Source: Nibricoccus aquaticus
GTDB lineage: Bacteria; Verrucomicrobiota; Verrucomicrobiia; Opitutales; Opitutaceae
Length of the DNA stretch: 64,000 bases
Reading direction: 5' to 3'
NCBI RefSeq assembly: GCF_002310495.1
Contig: NZ_CP023344.1
Span: 372,001-436,000 of the forward strand
The notes under the pieces: generated by a model
What the model was told of the DNA's origin: nothing
Database searches by the model: none
What the model saw: only the letters and a program-made list of their open reading frames with translations
Program-made: the position numbers and the translations under genes
Part shown: positions 16,928 through 26,425 of the stretch, in pieces
Numbering within the stretch: position 1 is the stretch's first letter
Layout of the letters: each line of letters starts with the position of its first letter

Positions 16928-16956
16928 CCGCGTTCGATCACAAACATCGCTCCCCA

Positions 16957-16984
16957 AGCCGCCGGAAACCCCCGGCGGCTTTTT
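16957..16984 (+). terminator. Rho-independent terminator of the sigma factor gene
   Basis: Nine-base stem AGCCGCCGG/CCGGCGGCT followed by five T. Confidence 0.9.
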
Positions 16985-17043
16985 CATGCCCGTAGCCACG
17001 AGCGCCAGCGAGCGGTCCCCAGCATCACCCGTCGGCCTCCGCC

Positions 17044-17083
17044 CAATCCTGTGAATCGTGTTCATCCTGTCTAAAAACTCCGC
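17044..17083 (-). repeat. Modular short repeat, unit CAGGATGAA
   Basis: Plus strand CAATCCTGTGAATCGTGTTC then ATCCTGTCTAAAAACTCCGC. Same ATCCTGT family as 52145 and 63434, with the common AAAAACTCCG tail. Lies between the sigma factor and the ABC permease. Confidence 0.8.
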
Positions 17084-17090
17084 TCCGTCT

Positions 17091-17120
17091 CCGATCTACC
17101 CGCTACCCTCTAGCCTCTCC
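17091..17120 (-). repeat. Degraded short repeat, CTACCCGCTAC unit
   Basis: CTACCCGCTACCCTCTAGCC resembles the 4577 and 47378 tracts but is shorter and less regular. Confidence 0.5.
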
Positions 17121-17185
17121 CCGTTCCGCCCGAGCCCCGCTTTCCCGCTTCCCACCGCACGTCTTCTCCCCTTACTTCGCGCCCG

Positions 17186-18880
17186 ATGTCGCAGACTTTC
17201 GCCCGCGTCGTTTTCGCGCTCACCGCCGCCTTCTTCGCCGCCTTCTTCATCTGGCCCATTTTCCAGATCCTCAAGGGCGGCTTCATCGACGCCGACGGCA
17301 AACTCACCTTCGAGTATCTCCGCCTCCTCCTCAGCGACCCCACCTACCTCGGCGGCCTCGGCAACGCCTTCCTCCTCGCCTGCGCCACCACCACCCTCGC
17401 GCTGCTCATCTCGCTCCCGCTCGCCTTCGTCTCTGACCGTTTCCTCTTCCCCGGTAAAGGCATCCTCAGCTCCCTCGTCCTGATCCCGATGATCCTGCCG
17501 CCCTTCGTCGGCGCCATCGGCATCAAACAAATCTTCGGCCAGTACGGCGCGCTCAACGCCCTCCTCATCAACCTCGGCATCCAGCCCGAGGGCTGGACCT
17601 ACGACTGGTTTGCCGCGAACCAGTTCTGGGGCATCGCCGTCGTCCAGGCCCTCTCGCTGTATCCAATTATCTACCTCAACGCCACCGCCGCCCTCGCCAA
17701 CATCGATCCCGCGATGGAAGAGGCTGCGCAAAACCTCGGCTGCACCGGCTTCCGCCGCTTCTTCAAAATCACCCTGCCACTTATGCGCCCCGGCCTCTTT
17801 GCCGGCGGCACCATCGTCTTCATCTGGGCCTTCACCGAACTCGGCGTCCCGCTGATCTTCGACTACCCCCACGTCACCTCCGTCCAGATTTTCTACGGCC
17901 TGAAAGACATCGGCGGAAACCCGTTCCCCTACGCCCTCGTCGCCGTGATGCTAGCCAGCACCACACTGCTCTACGCGCTCGGCAAAGGCCTCTTCGGCCG
18001 CCAGGGCCACGCCATGATGGCCAAGGCCACCAGCTCCGGCGGCCCCCGCAAACTCCCCTCGCGCCGCGCCTGGCTCTGCACCGCGCTCTTCGCGGGCGTC
18101 ACCTTCATCGCCGTCCTTCCCCACATCGGCGTCGTCCTCGTCGCCTTCTCCAGCGACTGGTACGCGAGCGTCCTCCCGAAGAGCTACACCTTGGAAAATT
18201 TCCAGATCGCCCTCGGCCACGACCTCACCGTCCCCGCCATCGCCAACAGCCTCAAGTTCGCCAGCATCTCCACGTTCATCGACATCATCCTCGGCATCGC
18301 CATCGCCTACGTCGTCGTCCGCACAAAAATCGCCGGACGCCAGGTTCTCGACTTCCTCGCGATGCTCCCCCTCGCCGTCCCCGGCCTCGTTCTCGCCTTC
18401 GGTTACCTCGCTATGAGTCAGGAAGGGAAATTCTTCGAATTCCTCAACCCCACCAAAGACCCGACCATCCTCCTCATCATCGCCTACTCCGTCCGACGCC
18501 TCCCCTACGTCGTCCGCTCCGCCTCCGCCGGCTTCGAGCAAACCAGCGAGACCCTCGAAGAAGCCGCCCAAAACCTCGGCTGCCCTCCCCTCAAAGCCAC
18601 CTTCAAGATCACCCTCCCGCTCATCACGGCCAACCTCATCGCCGGTGGACTCCTCGCCTTCGCCTTCGCCATGCTCGAAGTCAGCGACTCGCTCATCCTC
18701 GCGCAAAAACAAGTCTTCTACCCGATCACCAAAGCCATCCTCGAACTCTTCCAACTCCTCGGTGACGGCAAATTCATTGCCTCCGCCCTCGGCGTCTGGG
18801 CCATGGCGTTCCTCGGTGTCACCATCGTCGGCCTCAGCCTCCTCCTCGGCAAAAAACTCGGCGCCATCTTCCGCGTGTAG
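17186..18880 (+). CDS. Two-domain iron(III)-type ABC transporter permease (FbpB/SfuB family)
   Basis: 564 residues with two fused binding-protein-dependent permease domains, each with about six membrane spans. The two EAA loops are nearly identical: EEAAQNLGCTGFRRFFKITL and EEAAQNLGCPPLKATFKITL, marking the sites that dock the ATPase. Such double permeases usually serve ferric iron, but thiamine, phosphonate or polyamine systems share the fold, so the substrate is inference. The binding protein and ATPase are not adjacent: a sigma factor lies upstream and a small membrane protein downstream. Residues 280-300 form the charged linker between the halves. Confidence 0.88.
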   Translation: MSQTFARVVFALTAAFFAAFFIWPIFQILKGGFIDADGKLTFEYLRLLLSDPTYLGGLGNAFLLACATTTLALLISLPLAFVSDRFLFPGKGILSSLVLIPMILPPFVGAIGIKQIFGQYGALNALLINLGIQPEGWTYDWFAANQFWGIAVVQALSLYPIIYLNATAALANIDPAMEEAAQNLGCTGFRRFFKITLPLMRPGLFAGGTIVFIWAFTELGVPLIFDYPHVTSVQIFYGLKDIGGNPFPYALVAVMLASTTLLYALGKGLFGRQGHAMMAKATSSGGPRKLPSRRAWLCTALFAGVTFIAVLPHIGVVLVAFSSDWYASVLPKSYTLENFQIALGHDLTVPAIANSLKFASISTFIDIILGIAIAYVVVRTKIAGRQVLDFLAMLPLAVPGLVLAFGYLAMSQEGKFFEFLNPTKDPTILLIIAYSVRRLPYVVRSASAGFEQTSETLEEAAQNLGCPPLKATFKITLPLITANLIAGGLLAFAFAMLEVSDSLILAQKQVFYPITKAILELFQLLGDGKFIASALGVWAMAFLGVTIVGLSLLLGKKLGAIFRV

Positions 18881-18907
18881 TTACCTCCGCGCCCCTCGCA
18901 CCTCTCC

Positions 18908-19312
18908 ATGTCGACCAACCCCGCGACAAAACAAATCCCCCCAACGCTCCTTCAGTGGATCGTCTGGTCGGGCATCACCACCGGATTGATCGTCATCTAC
19001 TTCACGATCGGCCAGCGGCCGGCGGCTCCCACCGCCCGCGAACTTCCCGCCGCGTTCGCCTACGTGGGACTCTTTCCACTTCTCCTCAGCGCCGCTCTCC
19101 GCTGGGTACTTCTGCCCCGAGTCACCGACCCCCAAAAACGCCTCCCGCTCTTTATCGCCGGCGTCGCCCTCGCCGAGGGCTGCGGAGTTCTCGGGATCTT
19201 CCTCGGCGGCCCCCACAAAGACACGCTTTTCGCCCTCAGCCTGCTCGGCCTCGCCCAATTTTTCCCCGCCTTGCTTCCCCGCTCTGCCCCCCAAGCATCA
19301 CCCTTCCGGTAA
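18908..19312 (+). CDS. Small multi-span membrane protein of unknown function
   Basis: 134 residues with four hydrophobic stretches (about 16-34, 47-66, 80-100, 108-125). No known motif. It starts 27 bp after the permease and ends three bases before the EamA transporter start, so all three are probably cotranscribed. A role with the permease cannot be inferred from sequence. Confidence 0.7.
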   Translation: MSTNPATKQIPPTLLQWIVWSGITTGLIVIYFTIGQRPAAPTARELPAAFAYVGLFPLLLSAALRWVLLPRVTDPQKRLPLFIAGVALAEGCGVLGIFLGGPHKDTLFALSLLGLAQFFPALLPRSAPQASPFR

Positions 19313-19315
19313 TTC

Positions 19316-20164
19316 GTGCTCTACCTCCTCGCCGTATCCATTATCTGGGCCATGTCCTTTGGCCTGGTCAAAAAACTCGCCGGACTCGACAGCGCCTTCA
19401 TCTCCGCCGTCCGCCTCGGCCTCGCCCTCCTCGTCTTCCTGCCCTTCCTCCGCCCGCGCGATCTTTCCCCGCGCGCCATCGTCTCCCTCATCGGCATCGG
19501 CGCGCTCCAATTCGGCCTGATGTACCTCGCCTACAACGAAAGCTACCGCCACCTCGCCGCCCACGAAGTCGCCCTCTTCACCCTCACCACGCCCATCCTC
19601 GTCACACTGCTGGCCGACGCCTTTGACCGCACCCTCCGCCCCCGCGCCCTCACCGCCGCGCTCCTCGCCACCGTCAGCGCCGCCTTCATCGTCATCCAAA
19701 GCGCCACTCTCCAAACCACGCTCACCGGCCTCGGCCTCGTCCAACTCGCCAACCTCGCCTTCGCCCTCGGCCAGATCCTCTACCGTCGTTTCCGCACGCA
19801 AAATCCCGCCGTCCGCGACCGCGAGATCTTCGGCTTCCTCTATATCGGCGCATTCCTAATCACGCTGCCCTTCGTGCTCGTCCGCTCCGGCCTCGTTTTC
19901 CCTGCGCTCACGACCACGCAAATCACCACGCTCCTCTACCTCGGCATCCTCGCCTCGGGCCTCTGCTTCTTCTGGTGGAATCTCGGCGCCACCCGCGTCA
20001 ACGCCGGCACCCTCGCCGTCTTCAACAACGCCAAAGTCCCCCTCGGCGTCGCCTGCTCCCTCCTCTTCTTCGGTGAAACCGCCGACCTCCCCCGCCTCGC
20101 CGTCGGCGGCGCCCTCCTCATCGCCGCCGTCGCCGTCGCCGAAACCAAACCCCGCCCGGTCTGA
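19316..20164 (+). CDS. EamA/DMT-family transporter
   Basis: 282 residues, about ten membrane spans as two EamA repeats (first about 1-130, second about 142-275). The ends of the repeats carry typical Gly-rich turns (SIIWAMSFGLVKK, ASGLCFFWWNLGATRVNAG). DMT proteins export amino acids, metabolites or drugs; the substrate is not evident. The GTG start follows the preceding stop almost directly. Last gene of the plus-strand run begun by the ABC permease. Confidence 0.85.
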   Translation: MLYLLAVSIIWAMSFGLVKKLAGLDSAFISAVRLGLALLVFLPFLRPRDLSPRAIVSLIGIGALQFGLMYLAYNESYRHLAAHEVALFTLTTPILVTLLADAFDRTLRPRALTAALLATVSAAFIVIQSATLQTTLTGLGLVQLANLAFALGQILYRRFRTQNPAVRDREIFGFLYIGAFLITLPFVLVRSGLVFPALTTTQITTLLYLGILASGLCFFWWNLGATRVNAGTLAVFNNAKVPLGVACSLLFFGETADLPRLAVGGALLIAAVAVAETKPRPV

Positions 20165-20170
20165 CTCCTC

Positions 20171-20205
20171 TGCCTTTCTTTGCGCCTTCGCGCCTTTGCG
20201 TGAGC
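20171..20205 (-). repeat. Modular short repeat, unit GCGAAGGCGC
   Basis: Plus strand TTTCTTTGCGCCTTCGCGCC then TTTGCGTGAGCC. Relative of the GCGAAGAC family at 7754 and 49272. Lies between two convergent genes. Confidence 0.65.
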
Positions 20206-20233
20206 CATCCGCGGCCTTCGCCTCGGTCGCACC

Positions 20234-21232
20234 TCACGCAGAGACCGTCACCACAATCTTCCCAAACTGCGCCCCGCGCTCCATCAGCCCAAACGCCTCC
20301 TCCGCGTGCTCGATCGGCAGCAGCGCGCTCACCACCGGCCTGATCTTCTTCGCGTTCACAAACGCCACCATCGCCGCCCAATCCTCAGGACTCCCCATCG
20401 TCGTCCCGAGCAACGTCAGCTGACGCCAGAAAACCTTCCGCATCGCCAGCAGCTGCGGATTCCCCCGCGTCGCCCCGAAGAAAACGATCCGCCCGCCCGG
20501 TGCCGCCACATCGATCACCGCGTCGAAACCATCCCCACCCGCGCTGTCCACGATCACGTCAAACGCTCCGGCCGCCTTCAACGCCTCCGCCGTCCACGTC
20601 TTCTCCGTGTAGTTGAATCCCCCCTTCGCCCCCAGCTTCACTGCCTGCGCGATCTTCTCCGCCGAACTCGACGTCACCCACACCTCCGCTCCCGCCGCCA
20701 CCGCGAACTGCAAAGCGAACAACGCCACGCCTCCACCGATCCCCGTGATCAATACGCGCTCGCCCTCCTTCAACCCTGCCCGCGTAAATAACGCCCGGTA
20801 AGCCGTCAGTCCCGCGAGCGGCAACGCCGCCGCCTCCTTCCACGACAGATGCTCCGGCTTCGCCGACAGTTGCCCCACCGGCACCGCCACCGCCTGAGCG
20901 AGCGTACCTGCACGCGGCAAACCAAGAATCGAAAACTCCGCCCCCTGCGCCGCGTTCGATGCACCCCAGCCAAAACTCGGATTGATGATCACCTCGCGCC
21001 CTATCCACGACGCATCGACTCCCTCGCCCACCGCGCTCACCACGCCCGCCCCATCTGATCCCGGGATGCTCGGGAACTTCAGCCCCGCATACTGCCCCGC
21101 CTTGATCCACACATCCCGGTGATTGAGCGCCGCCGCCTTGATCGCAACGACCGCTTCCCCCGCCCCCGCCACCGGTGCCGGGACTTCGGATACGCTCAAC
21201 TGATTCACCGCGGATAAAACGACAGCTTTCAT
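20234..21232 (-). CDS. Zinc-free MDR-family NAD(P)H quinone oxidoreductase-like protein
   Basis: 332 residues from the ATG at 21232 (MKAVVLSAVNQLSVSEVPAP). GroES-like N-terminal domain with NHRDVWIKAGQY and PGSDGAGVV: the GHE zinc motif of alcohol dehydrogenases is replaced by GSD, as in quinone reductases. Rossmann NAD(P) domain with the pattern GIGGGVALFALQFA. The reading frame is open 60 codons further upstream, but that part runs through a REP palindrome (21301-21330) and is rejected as coding. Substrate unknown. Confidence 0.88.
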   Translation of the reverse strand: MKAVVLSAVNQLSVSEVPAPVAGAGEAVVAIKAAALNHRDVWIKAGQYAGLKFPSIPGSDGAGVVSAVGEGVDASWIGREVIINPSFGWGASNAAQGAEFSILGLPRAGTLAQAVAVPVGQLSAKPEHLSWKEAAALPLAGLTAYRALFTRAGLKEGERVLITGIGGGVALFALQFAVAAGAEVWVTSSSAEKIAQAVKLGAKGGFNYTEKTWTAEALKAAGAFDVIVDSAGGDGFDAVIDVAAPGGRIVFFGATRGNPQLLAMRKVFWRQLTLLGTTMGSPEDWAAMVAFVNAKKIRPVVSALLPIEHAEEAFGLMERGAQFGKIVVTVSA

Positions 21233-21300
21233 ATGCCCGCACCATGCCCGCCCGCTCCCACCGCGCAACCCGTCTCCCATCAAACACTCTCTCTTTCCGA

Positions 21301-21330
21301 AATGGAGGGACGACCTCCGTGTCGTCCATT
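21301..21330. repeat. REP-like palindrome AATGGA...CATT
   Basis: AATGGAGGGACGACCTCCGT followed by GTCGTCCATT. Arms GGACGAC/GTCGTCC with an outer AATGG/CCATT. Lies upstream of the quinone reductase-like gene. One copy in the window. Confidence 0.6.
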
Positions 21331-21433
21331 CACCTCGATAAACATCCCCCGCCACCAAACAAAAAAAGCCGCCCCTCTCAGGACGACTTCGCGTGATCCA
21401 AAAAATTTTCACCTCCAGGCGTGTCGCCTAGGC

Positions 21434-22147
21434 TCAATCGTCGCTGCGACGCATAGACAACAGATACAGAAGATTGATCAGCGAAGAAAGGAACGCCGCC
21501 ACATACGTCAGCGCCGCCGCATTCAACGTCTCTTTGACACCCGGTATTTCATCGCGCTCGACGATCCCGAGCCCTGCCAGCTCTACATTCGCACGACGGC
21601 TCGCATCGAACTCCACCGGCAAGGTCACAAAATGAAACACCGTGAGCACCGCGTAGCACAGGATGCCGATGTCCAGGATCATGTTGTTGCGGAAGCCTCC
21701 GAAAAAGAGACCGCCCATCATCACGAACGGCAGGATCTGCGACGAAATCTGCGTGATCGGCACGAGCGCCATGCGCGTTTTCAACATCGAGTAACCCACC
21801 TTGTGCTGGATCGCATGGCCCGCTTCGTGAGCCGCCACGCCAAGCGCCGCCAGACTGGTGCCCCGATAGTTTTCAGACGACAGCACCAGGCGACGATTGG
21901 TCGGATCGTAATGGTCCGTCAGATGCCCGCCCGTTTCTTCGATCGTCACATCGGAAATGCCCGCGCGATGCATCACCGCCTCAGCCGCCTCGCGCCCCGT
22001 GATTCTGCCACGAGACGGTATCTGGACATTCTTGTTATAGGCGCTCGAAACCTTCATCTGCGCGTACAGCCCAAAAATAAACGTGGCTCCGAGCAGAACC
22101 CAAACCAGCCACATAGGGAGATAAACGAAGGCGAGAAGTGTAGTCAT
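21434..22147 (-). CDS. Membrane-bound neutral zinc metallopeptidase (YugP family)
   Basis: 237 residues with an N-terminal membrane span (about 3-28), the zinc motif HEAGH at 107-111 (AAHEAGHAIQHK), and two further hydrophobic spans (about 128-150 and 156-180). This is the arrangement of the YugP/DUF2268-like inner-membrane zinc peptidases, whose substrates are mostly unknown. An Asn-x-Asn-rich linker precedes GREAAEAVMHRAGI. It is transcribed toward the quinone reductase gene and separated from the M3 peptidase by 119 bp. Confidence 0.85.
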   Translation of the reverse strand: MTTLLAFVYLPMWLVWVLLGATFIFGLYAQMKVSSAYNKNVQIPSRGRITGREAAEAVMHRAGISDVTIEETGGHLTDHYDPTNRRLVLSSENYRGTSLAALGVAAHEAGHAIQHKVGYSMLKTRMALVPITQISSQILPFVMMGGLFFGGFRNNMILDIGILCYAVLTVFHFVTLPVEFDASRRANVELAGLGIVERDEIPGVKETLNAAALTYVAAFLSSLINLLYLLSMRRSDD

Positions 22148-22266
22148 AGTTGTAAGGTGAAACGTGAATGCCCTCTCAAATCATTCAAAAACTAATTTTG
22201 GCAAGCCGGGCGGCCAACTTTGGAAACGCCCCGGCAAATTAGAATGAAATCCCCCGCACGTCCGGC

Positions 22267-24318
22267 TCACGCCGCCAACCCGCACCGCTTCAACAACGCC
22301 GTCAGCTCCGGATCGCGTCCCATGAATGCCCGGAACAACTCCGCCGGATCGGCCGAGTTCCCCTTGCTCAAAATGTGTTCAACGAACGCCGCGCCCACCT
22401 TCCGGCTGAACACGCCTTCCTTCTTGAACCGCGTGAACGCATCCGCATCGAGCACCTCCGCCCACTTGTACGAATAGTAACCCGCCGCATAGCCCACCGG
22501 ATTGGAGAACAAATGCGTAAACCGCTTCACGATCGTCGGCGACGCCGGCTCCGTCGGGATCAGACACTCCGCGATTGCTGCCCGCGCCACGCTCTCCACA
22601 TCGCCTGTCAATCCCGCCGTCAGCTCCGGCTTCGCATGCAGCAACAAATCCATTTTCCCAAACGCCGTCTGCCGCATCACCGCACACGCCGACCGGAAAT
22701 TCCGCGCCGCCACCATCTTCGTGAACATCTCCTCCGGAATCGCTGCGCCCGTCTCATGATGCCGTGCGAACAAATCCAGACTCTCCCGCTCCCAACACCA
22801 GTTCTCCAGGATCTGCGACGGCAGCTCCACAAAGTCCCACGCCACATTCACGCCATTCAGCGCCTTGATCTCCACTTCACCCAGCAAGTGATGAATCAAA
22901 TGACCGAACTCGTGAAAAATCGTCTGAACCTCGCGATGCGTGAGCAGCGCCGGTTTGTCGCCCACCGGCGGCGTCATGTTGCCACACATCAATCCCAAAT
23001 GCGGCGCGCGTGAACCATCCGGGCGCGGTCCACCCGTGATAAAAGAATCCATCCACGCCCCACCCCGCTTCGACTCACGCGGATGCCAGTCGGCATAAAA
23101 CGATCCGACATGCCGCCCGCCATCATCGCGCATGTCATAAAACTTCACTTCAGGATGCCACACCTCCGCCGAGCCATCCGTCCGCTCGACAATCGCCAAG
23201 CCAAACACCCGCTTCGCCAGCTCGAATAACCCGCCGATCACCCGATCCATCGGGAAAAACGGCCGCAGCTGCTCCTCGTCGAAATCGTACCGCACCTTCC
23301 GCAACTTCTCCGCCCAGTATCCGATTTCCCACGGCGCCAGCCGCCCGGCCGACGTCCCCAGACTCCGCGCCTTGAATTCCTCCAGCTCCAGACACTCATG
23401 CGCGAACGCGGTCTTCGCCCGCACGCCCATGTCTTCCACAAACGCCAGCGCCGTCGCCGCCGACTTCGCCATGCGCCGTTCAAGCGTAAGATCCGCAAAA
23501 TTCGCCTTCCCCAGCATCGCCGCCTTCTCCGTCCGCAACGCCAGGATGCGCAGCACCAGCGGTGAATTATCGTGCGGGGCTTTCCCGCCCACCGCGACCG
23601 CCGCCGTCCACATCTCGCGCCGCAACTCCGCGTCTTCGAGATAAGTCATGAACGGCTCCTGCGACGGCATGTGCAGCGTGAACCGCCACGCGGCCTTCCC
23701 TTTCGCCTCCGCACTCCGCTGCGCCGCCGCCTTCGCGTGCTCCGGCAAACCCGCCAGCCGCGCCTCGTCTTCGACGATCAGCTCCCACGCATTCGTCGCA
23801 TCCAACACGTTCTCCGCATACTTCTGCGTCACCTGCGCCAGTTCGCTCTGCAACGCCTCGAACCGCGCCCGTTTCTCCTGCGCCAGATCCGCGCCCTGCT
23901 GCCGAAAATCCGCCACTGTCTCCTCCAGATAACGCCGCCGCACCGGACTCAACTCATCCGCCGCCGCCGTGTTCCAAAACGCCCTCAACCGTTCCCACAA
24001 CGCTGCGTTCAATGGAATGCGCGCGAAGAAAGCCGACACCTTCGGCAACATCGCATTGTGCGCGTCACGCAGCGCCGGCGAGTCCGCCACCAGCTGCAAA
24101 TGCGTCACCTTCCCCCACGCCTGATTCAGCCGCTCCGTCGATTTCTCCAACGCCAGAAACGTGTTCTCAAACGTCACCGTCTTCACATCGCGCCCGGCGA
24201 TTTCATCGATCGCCGTCTGCGCGTCCGTCAGCGCCTGCTCGATCGCCAGAGCGATGTGCTCGGGCGTCAGTTGCGACCAGCGGATTTCAAAATCGGTTTG
24301 GAGAAACGGATTAGCCAT
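22267..24318 (-). CDS. M3-family oligopeptidase (oligopeptidase A-like)
   Basis: 683 residues, a usual length for oligopeptidase A (PrlC). Zinc motif HEFGHLIHH near residue 468, with the downstream Glu-containing region FVELPSQILENWCWE that gives the third zinc ligand. The N-terminus (NPFLQTDFEIRWSQLTPEHI) is also typical. It degrades short peptides, including cleaved signal peptides, in the cytoplasm; no signal sequence is seen. Single gene with its own start at 24318; the TonB receptor upstream ends 66 bp away. Confidence 0.93.
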   Translation of the reverse strand: MANPFLQTDFEIRWSQLTPEHIALAIEQALTDAQTAIDEIAGRDVKTVTFENTFLALEKSTERLNQAWGKVTHLQLVADSPALRDAHNAMLPKVSAFFARIPLNAALWERLRAFWNTAAADELSPVRRRYLEETVADFRQQGADLAQEKRARFEALQSELAQVTQKYAENVLDATNAWELIVEDEARLAGLPEHAKAAAQRSAEAKGKAAWRFTLHMPSQEPFMTYLEDAELRREMWTAAVAVGGKAPHDNSPLVLRILALRTEKAAMLGKANFADLTLERRMAKSAATALAFVEDMGVRAKTAFAHECLELEEFKARSLGTSAGRLAPWEIGYWAEKLRKVRYDFDEEQLRPFFPMDRVIGGLFELAKRVFGLAIVERTDGSAEVWHPEVKFYDMRDDGGRHVGSFYADWHPRESKRGGAWMDSFITGGPRPDGSRAPHLGLMCGNMTPPVGDKPALLTHREVQTIFHEFGHLIHHLLGEVEIKALNGVNVAWDFVELPSQILENWCWERESLDLFARHHETGAAIPEEMFTKMVAARNFRSACAVMRQTAFGKMDLLLHAKPELTAGLTGDVESVARAAIAECLIPTEPASPTIVKRFTHLFSNPVGYAAGYYSYKWAEVLDADAFTRFKKEGVFSRKVGAAFVEHILSKGNSADPAELFRAFMGRDPELTALLKRCGLAA

Positions 24319-24383
24319 GATCCCGCACTGACTTTCCGCCCCGCACCTTTGTCAACGGGAAGATTTGTCAGTCCGAGACCAGC

Positions 24384-26270
24384 TTACCACGCGTAGCTCA
24401 CACCCGCCGACACTTGTCGCGGCGAAGCAGGCACTGCCGGCACTTCCTGAAACTCCGAGTCCCACAGATTCTCCACCTCGACTGAGAGCCGCAGACCTTT
24501 CACGAACGCTGGCGAAAAATAGACCCCCGCCGAGCTGATCACCGCTTCGTCGTCCGACTTCCGCAGCGCATTCTCTTCCTGGATGCGCGCCTCATTATCC
24601 ATGCGCACTTCCCAACCCGCGCCCAGCCGCACCACCGCCGCAGCCGTAAGCCGATGCTTCGGGAAATTCAGCGCATAGAAACTCGCATTCACCGCCATCG
24701 ACCCATAATCCGCATCCTTCGTCAGCCCCGTGTATCCGAAAACCAGATCGGCCCGCTTGCTCGCGTAGCGCGCCACCGCCTCGAACCCCGTCGTCGCAAT
24801 ATCCACCGCACTTGCCGTGCGCGCATTCGGCAGGCTCGTGCTGTAAATCCAGTCCACCAGTTGGTCATCGCTCCGGTGGAAAACCGCCGTCGTCACGCTC
24901 CAGCCGCCAAACGCCCCCCGTGCGCCGACCTCGAAATTCTTCGCCGTCTCCCGCCCCAGATTCGGATTGCCGCGAAACAATCCCGCCGACGCCCGCGAAT
25001 TCAACGCCGTGTACGTCGGCGTCTGCGAACTCTTCGCAAACGACACATACACCGCCTCGATTCCCACACCCGGCGCCACACGATCCAGCGTGATCTGCGC
25101 CACAGGAGAAACCTCCGCGCCATTCCTGTCCGTGTCATCGTAAGCCGCGCCGGCCTTCACATTCAAAACGCGCCCTTCCGCCATCGCCCACGAACGCTCC
25201 GGCACAACCGCCAGCTTCACATGCTCGCGCCACCGGTAATTCCCAAACGTCAGTGACGACGACTTCAGCTCGTCATCCACAAACGTCACCACCGAGTTCC
25301 AGTGAACTTCCCCGGTCGTGATCCGCGCCTCCGCCCCGGCCGAGTAAACCCAGGTTGTATGATACGACGGTCCCGGTGCCGCTCCGAACGCCGGATTAAA
25401 CGCGCCAGCGTCTCCACGATTGAAAACATAGTGATCCTTATTCCGCCGGTAGTACCCGCCCACCGCCACAAAGTCTCCGTCACCCAGCTCCTCGCGGTGA
25501 TTCAGCACCACCAGATTCGTCTGGAGATTCTCCGTCTCGAACACATTCGCAAACGGCGTGTATAGATTCGGCCAGCCAAAGAACTTTGATTGGTATCCGT
25601 AAAACAAATCCGTCTGCCCCTGCTCGCCCGCCAGCTGCACGCGCGCGTTGTACCGCGTGAACTCATGCTCGCTGAACCGCAGCGCCCCGTCCGAGCGCGA
25701 GTGCGCGAACGCCCCATCCACCGCCAGCGTGCGCCCCGCGAACGTCACGCCGCTTTTCCAACCTTGATAAAGTTCTCCCCGCCTCGTCGCGAACTCCCCC
25801 ACCGCCGCCGTCACCTGCCCGCCCGTCCGCACCGGCTTCCACTGATAAGCCACCGTACCCGCGTTCGCATTCCACCCGCGCACCGCATTCTCCGCGCCCA
25901 CCAAAATTTCCGGCGCCGTCAACATCGCCGGAGCCACCGGAATCTCCGCGAAATAATGCCCCGTCTGCGGATCGTACAGCGACAGCGCGCCCACCTTGAA
26001 TCCCGTGTTCTCAAAAATCCCCCCGCGGATAGCGATGTCCGCCTGCCCCTCGGCCATGTTCCGCGACTGCACATCCACCAACGGCTCGAACCGCAACGCC
26101 GACACCGGCATCGCAAACGTCCCCAGCGGCTCCTGCAACGCTACACGCGGCGAATAAACCGAGAGCTGCGGCAGCTCGACCGGCGTGCTCTGCGCAACCA
26201 CCACCGTGGTCGCAGCACCCAACATCAACGAAGCAGTAACAAAAGCGGAAACGTTCATGATCGCTGGCAT
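24384..26270 (-). CDS. TonB-dependent outer-membrane receptor
   Basis: 628 residues: signal peptide (about 1-26, ending VVAQ), plug domain (about 40-140, AIRGGIFENTGFKVGALSLYDPQ), then a beta-barrel of alternating strands ending with the C-terminal aromatic residue (SYAW), as outer-membrane insertion requires. It imports an iron-siderophore, cobalamin or other ligand using TonB energy. It is short for the family, with a plain TonB box region. No ligand-specific motif or riboswitch was found. Two in-frame ATG codons (26270, 26258) are both possible. The region upstream has a direct repeat GTTAACAG. Confidence 0.88.
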   Translation of the reverse strand: MPAIMNVSAFVTASLMLGAATTVVVAQSTPVELPQLSVYSPRVALQEPLGTFAMPVSALRFEPLVDVQSRNMAEGQADIAIRGGIFENTGFKVGALSLYDPQTGHYFAEIPVAPAMLTAPEILVGAENAVRGWNANAGTVAYQWKPVRTGGQVTAAVGEFATRRGELYQGWKSGVTFAGRTLAVDGAFAHSRSDGALRFSEHEFTRYNARVQLAGEQGQTDLFYGYQSKFFGWPNLYTPFANVFETENLQTNLVVLNHREELGDGDFVAVGGYYRRNKDHYVFNRGDAGAFNPAFGAAPGPSYHTTWVYSAGAEARITTGEVHWNSVVTFVDDELKSSSLTFGNYRWREHVKLAVVPERSWAMAEGRVLNVKAGAAYDDTDRNGAEVSPVAQITLDRVAPGVGIEAVYVSFAKSSQTPTYTALNSRASAGLFRGNPNLGRETAKNFEVGARGAFGGWSVTTAVFHRSDDQLVDWIYSTSLPNARTASAVDIATTGFEAVARYASKRADLVFGYTGLTKDADYGSMAVNASFYALNFPKHRLTAAAVVRLGAGWEVRMDNEARIQEENALRKSDDEAVISSAGVYFSPAFVKGLRLSVEVENLWDSEFQEVPAVPASPRQVSAGVSYAW

Positions 26271-26304
26271 CGCTACCAGTCAGCTTTCACAAAACAAGCC
26301 CCAG

Positions 26305-26346
26305 TTAACAGCCGTCCGCATTTCTTGTTAACAGGACAGTCCATCC
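26305..26346. promoter_or_regulatory. Direct repeat GTTAACAG upstream of the TonB receptor
   Basis: Two copies of GTTAACAG about 22 bp apart, centre to centre roughly two helical turns, 35-75 bp before the receptor start. Could bind a regulator; this is only a pattern observation. Confidence 0.3.
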
Positions 26347-26425
26347 ATCCCAAAGTCCCAATCCGTCACGTACTCCGGTACGACAATCATGCCCCCAAAA
26401 TCCACACGCCGCTCCGTCCATTCAC

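Noticed and set aside
16987-17035. REP palindrome near the sigma terminator (GAGCGCCAGCGAGCG)
   Set aside because: The arms are not complementary enough and no second copy was seen.
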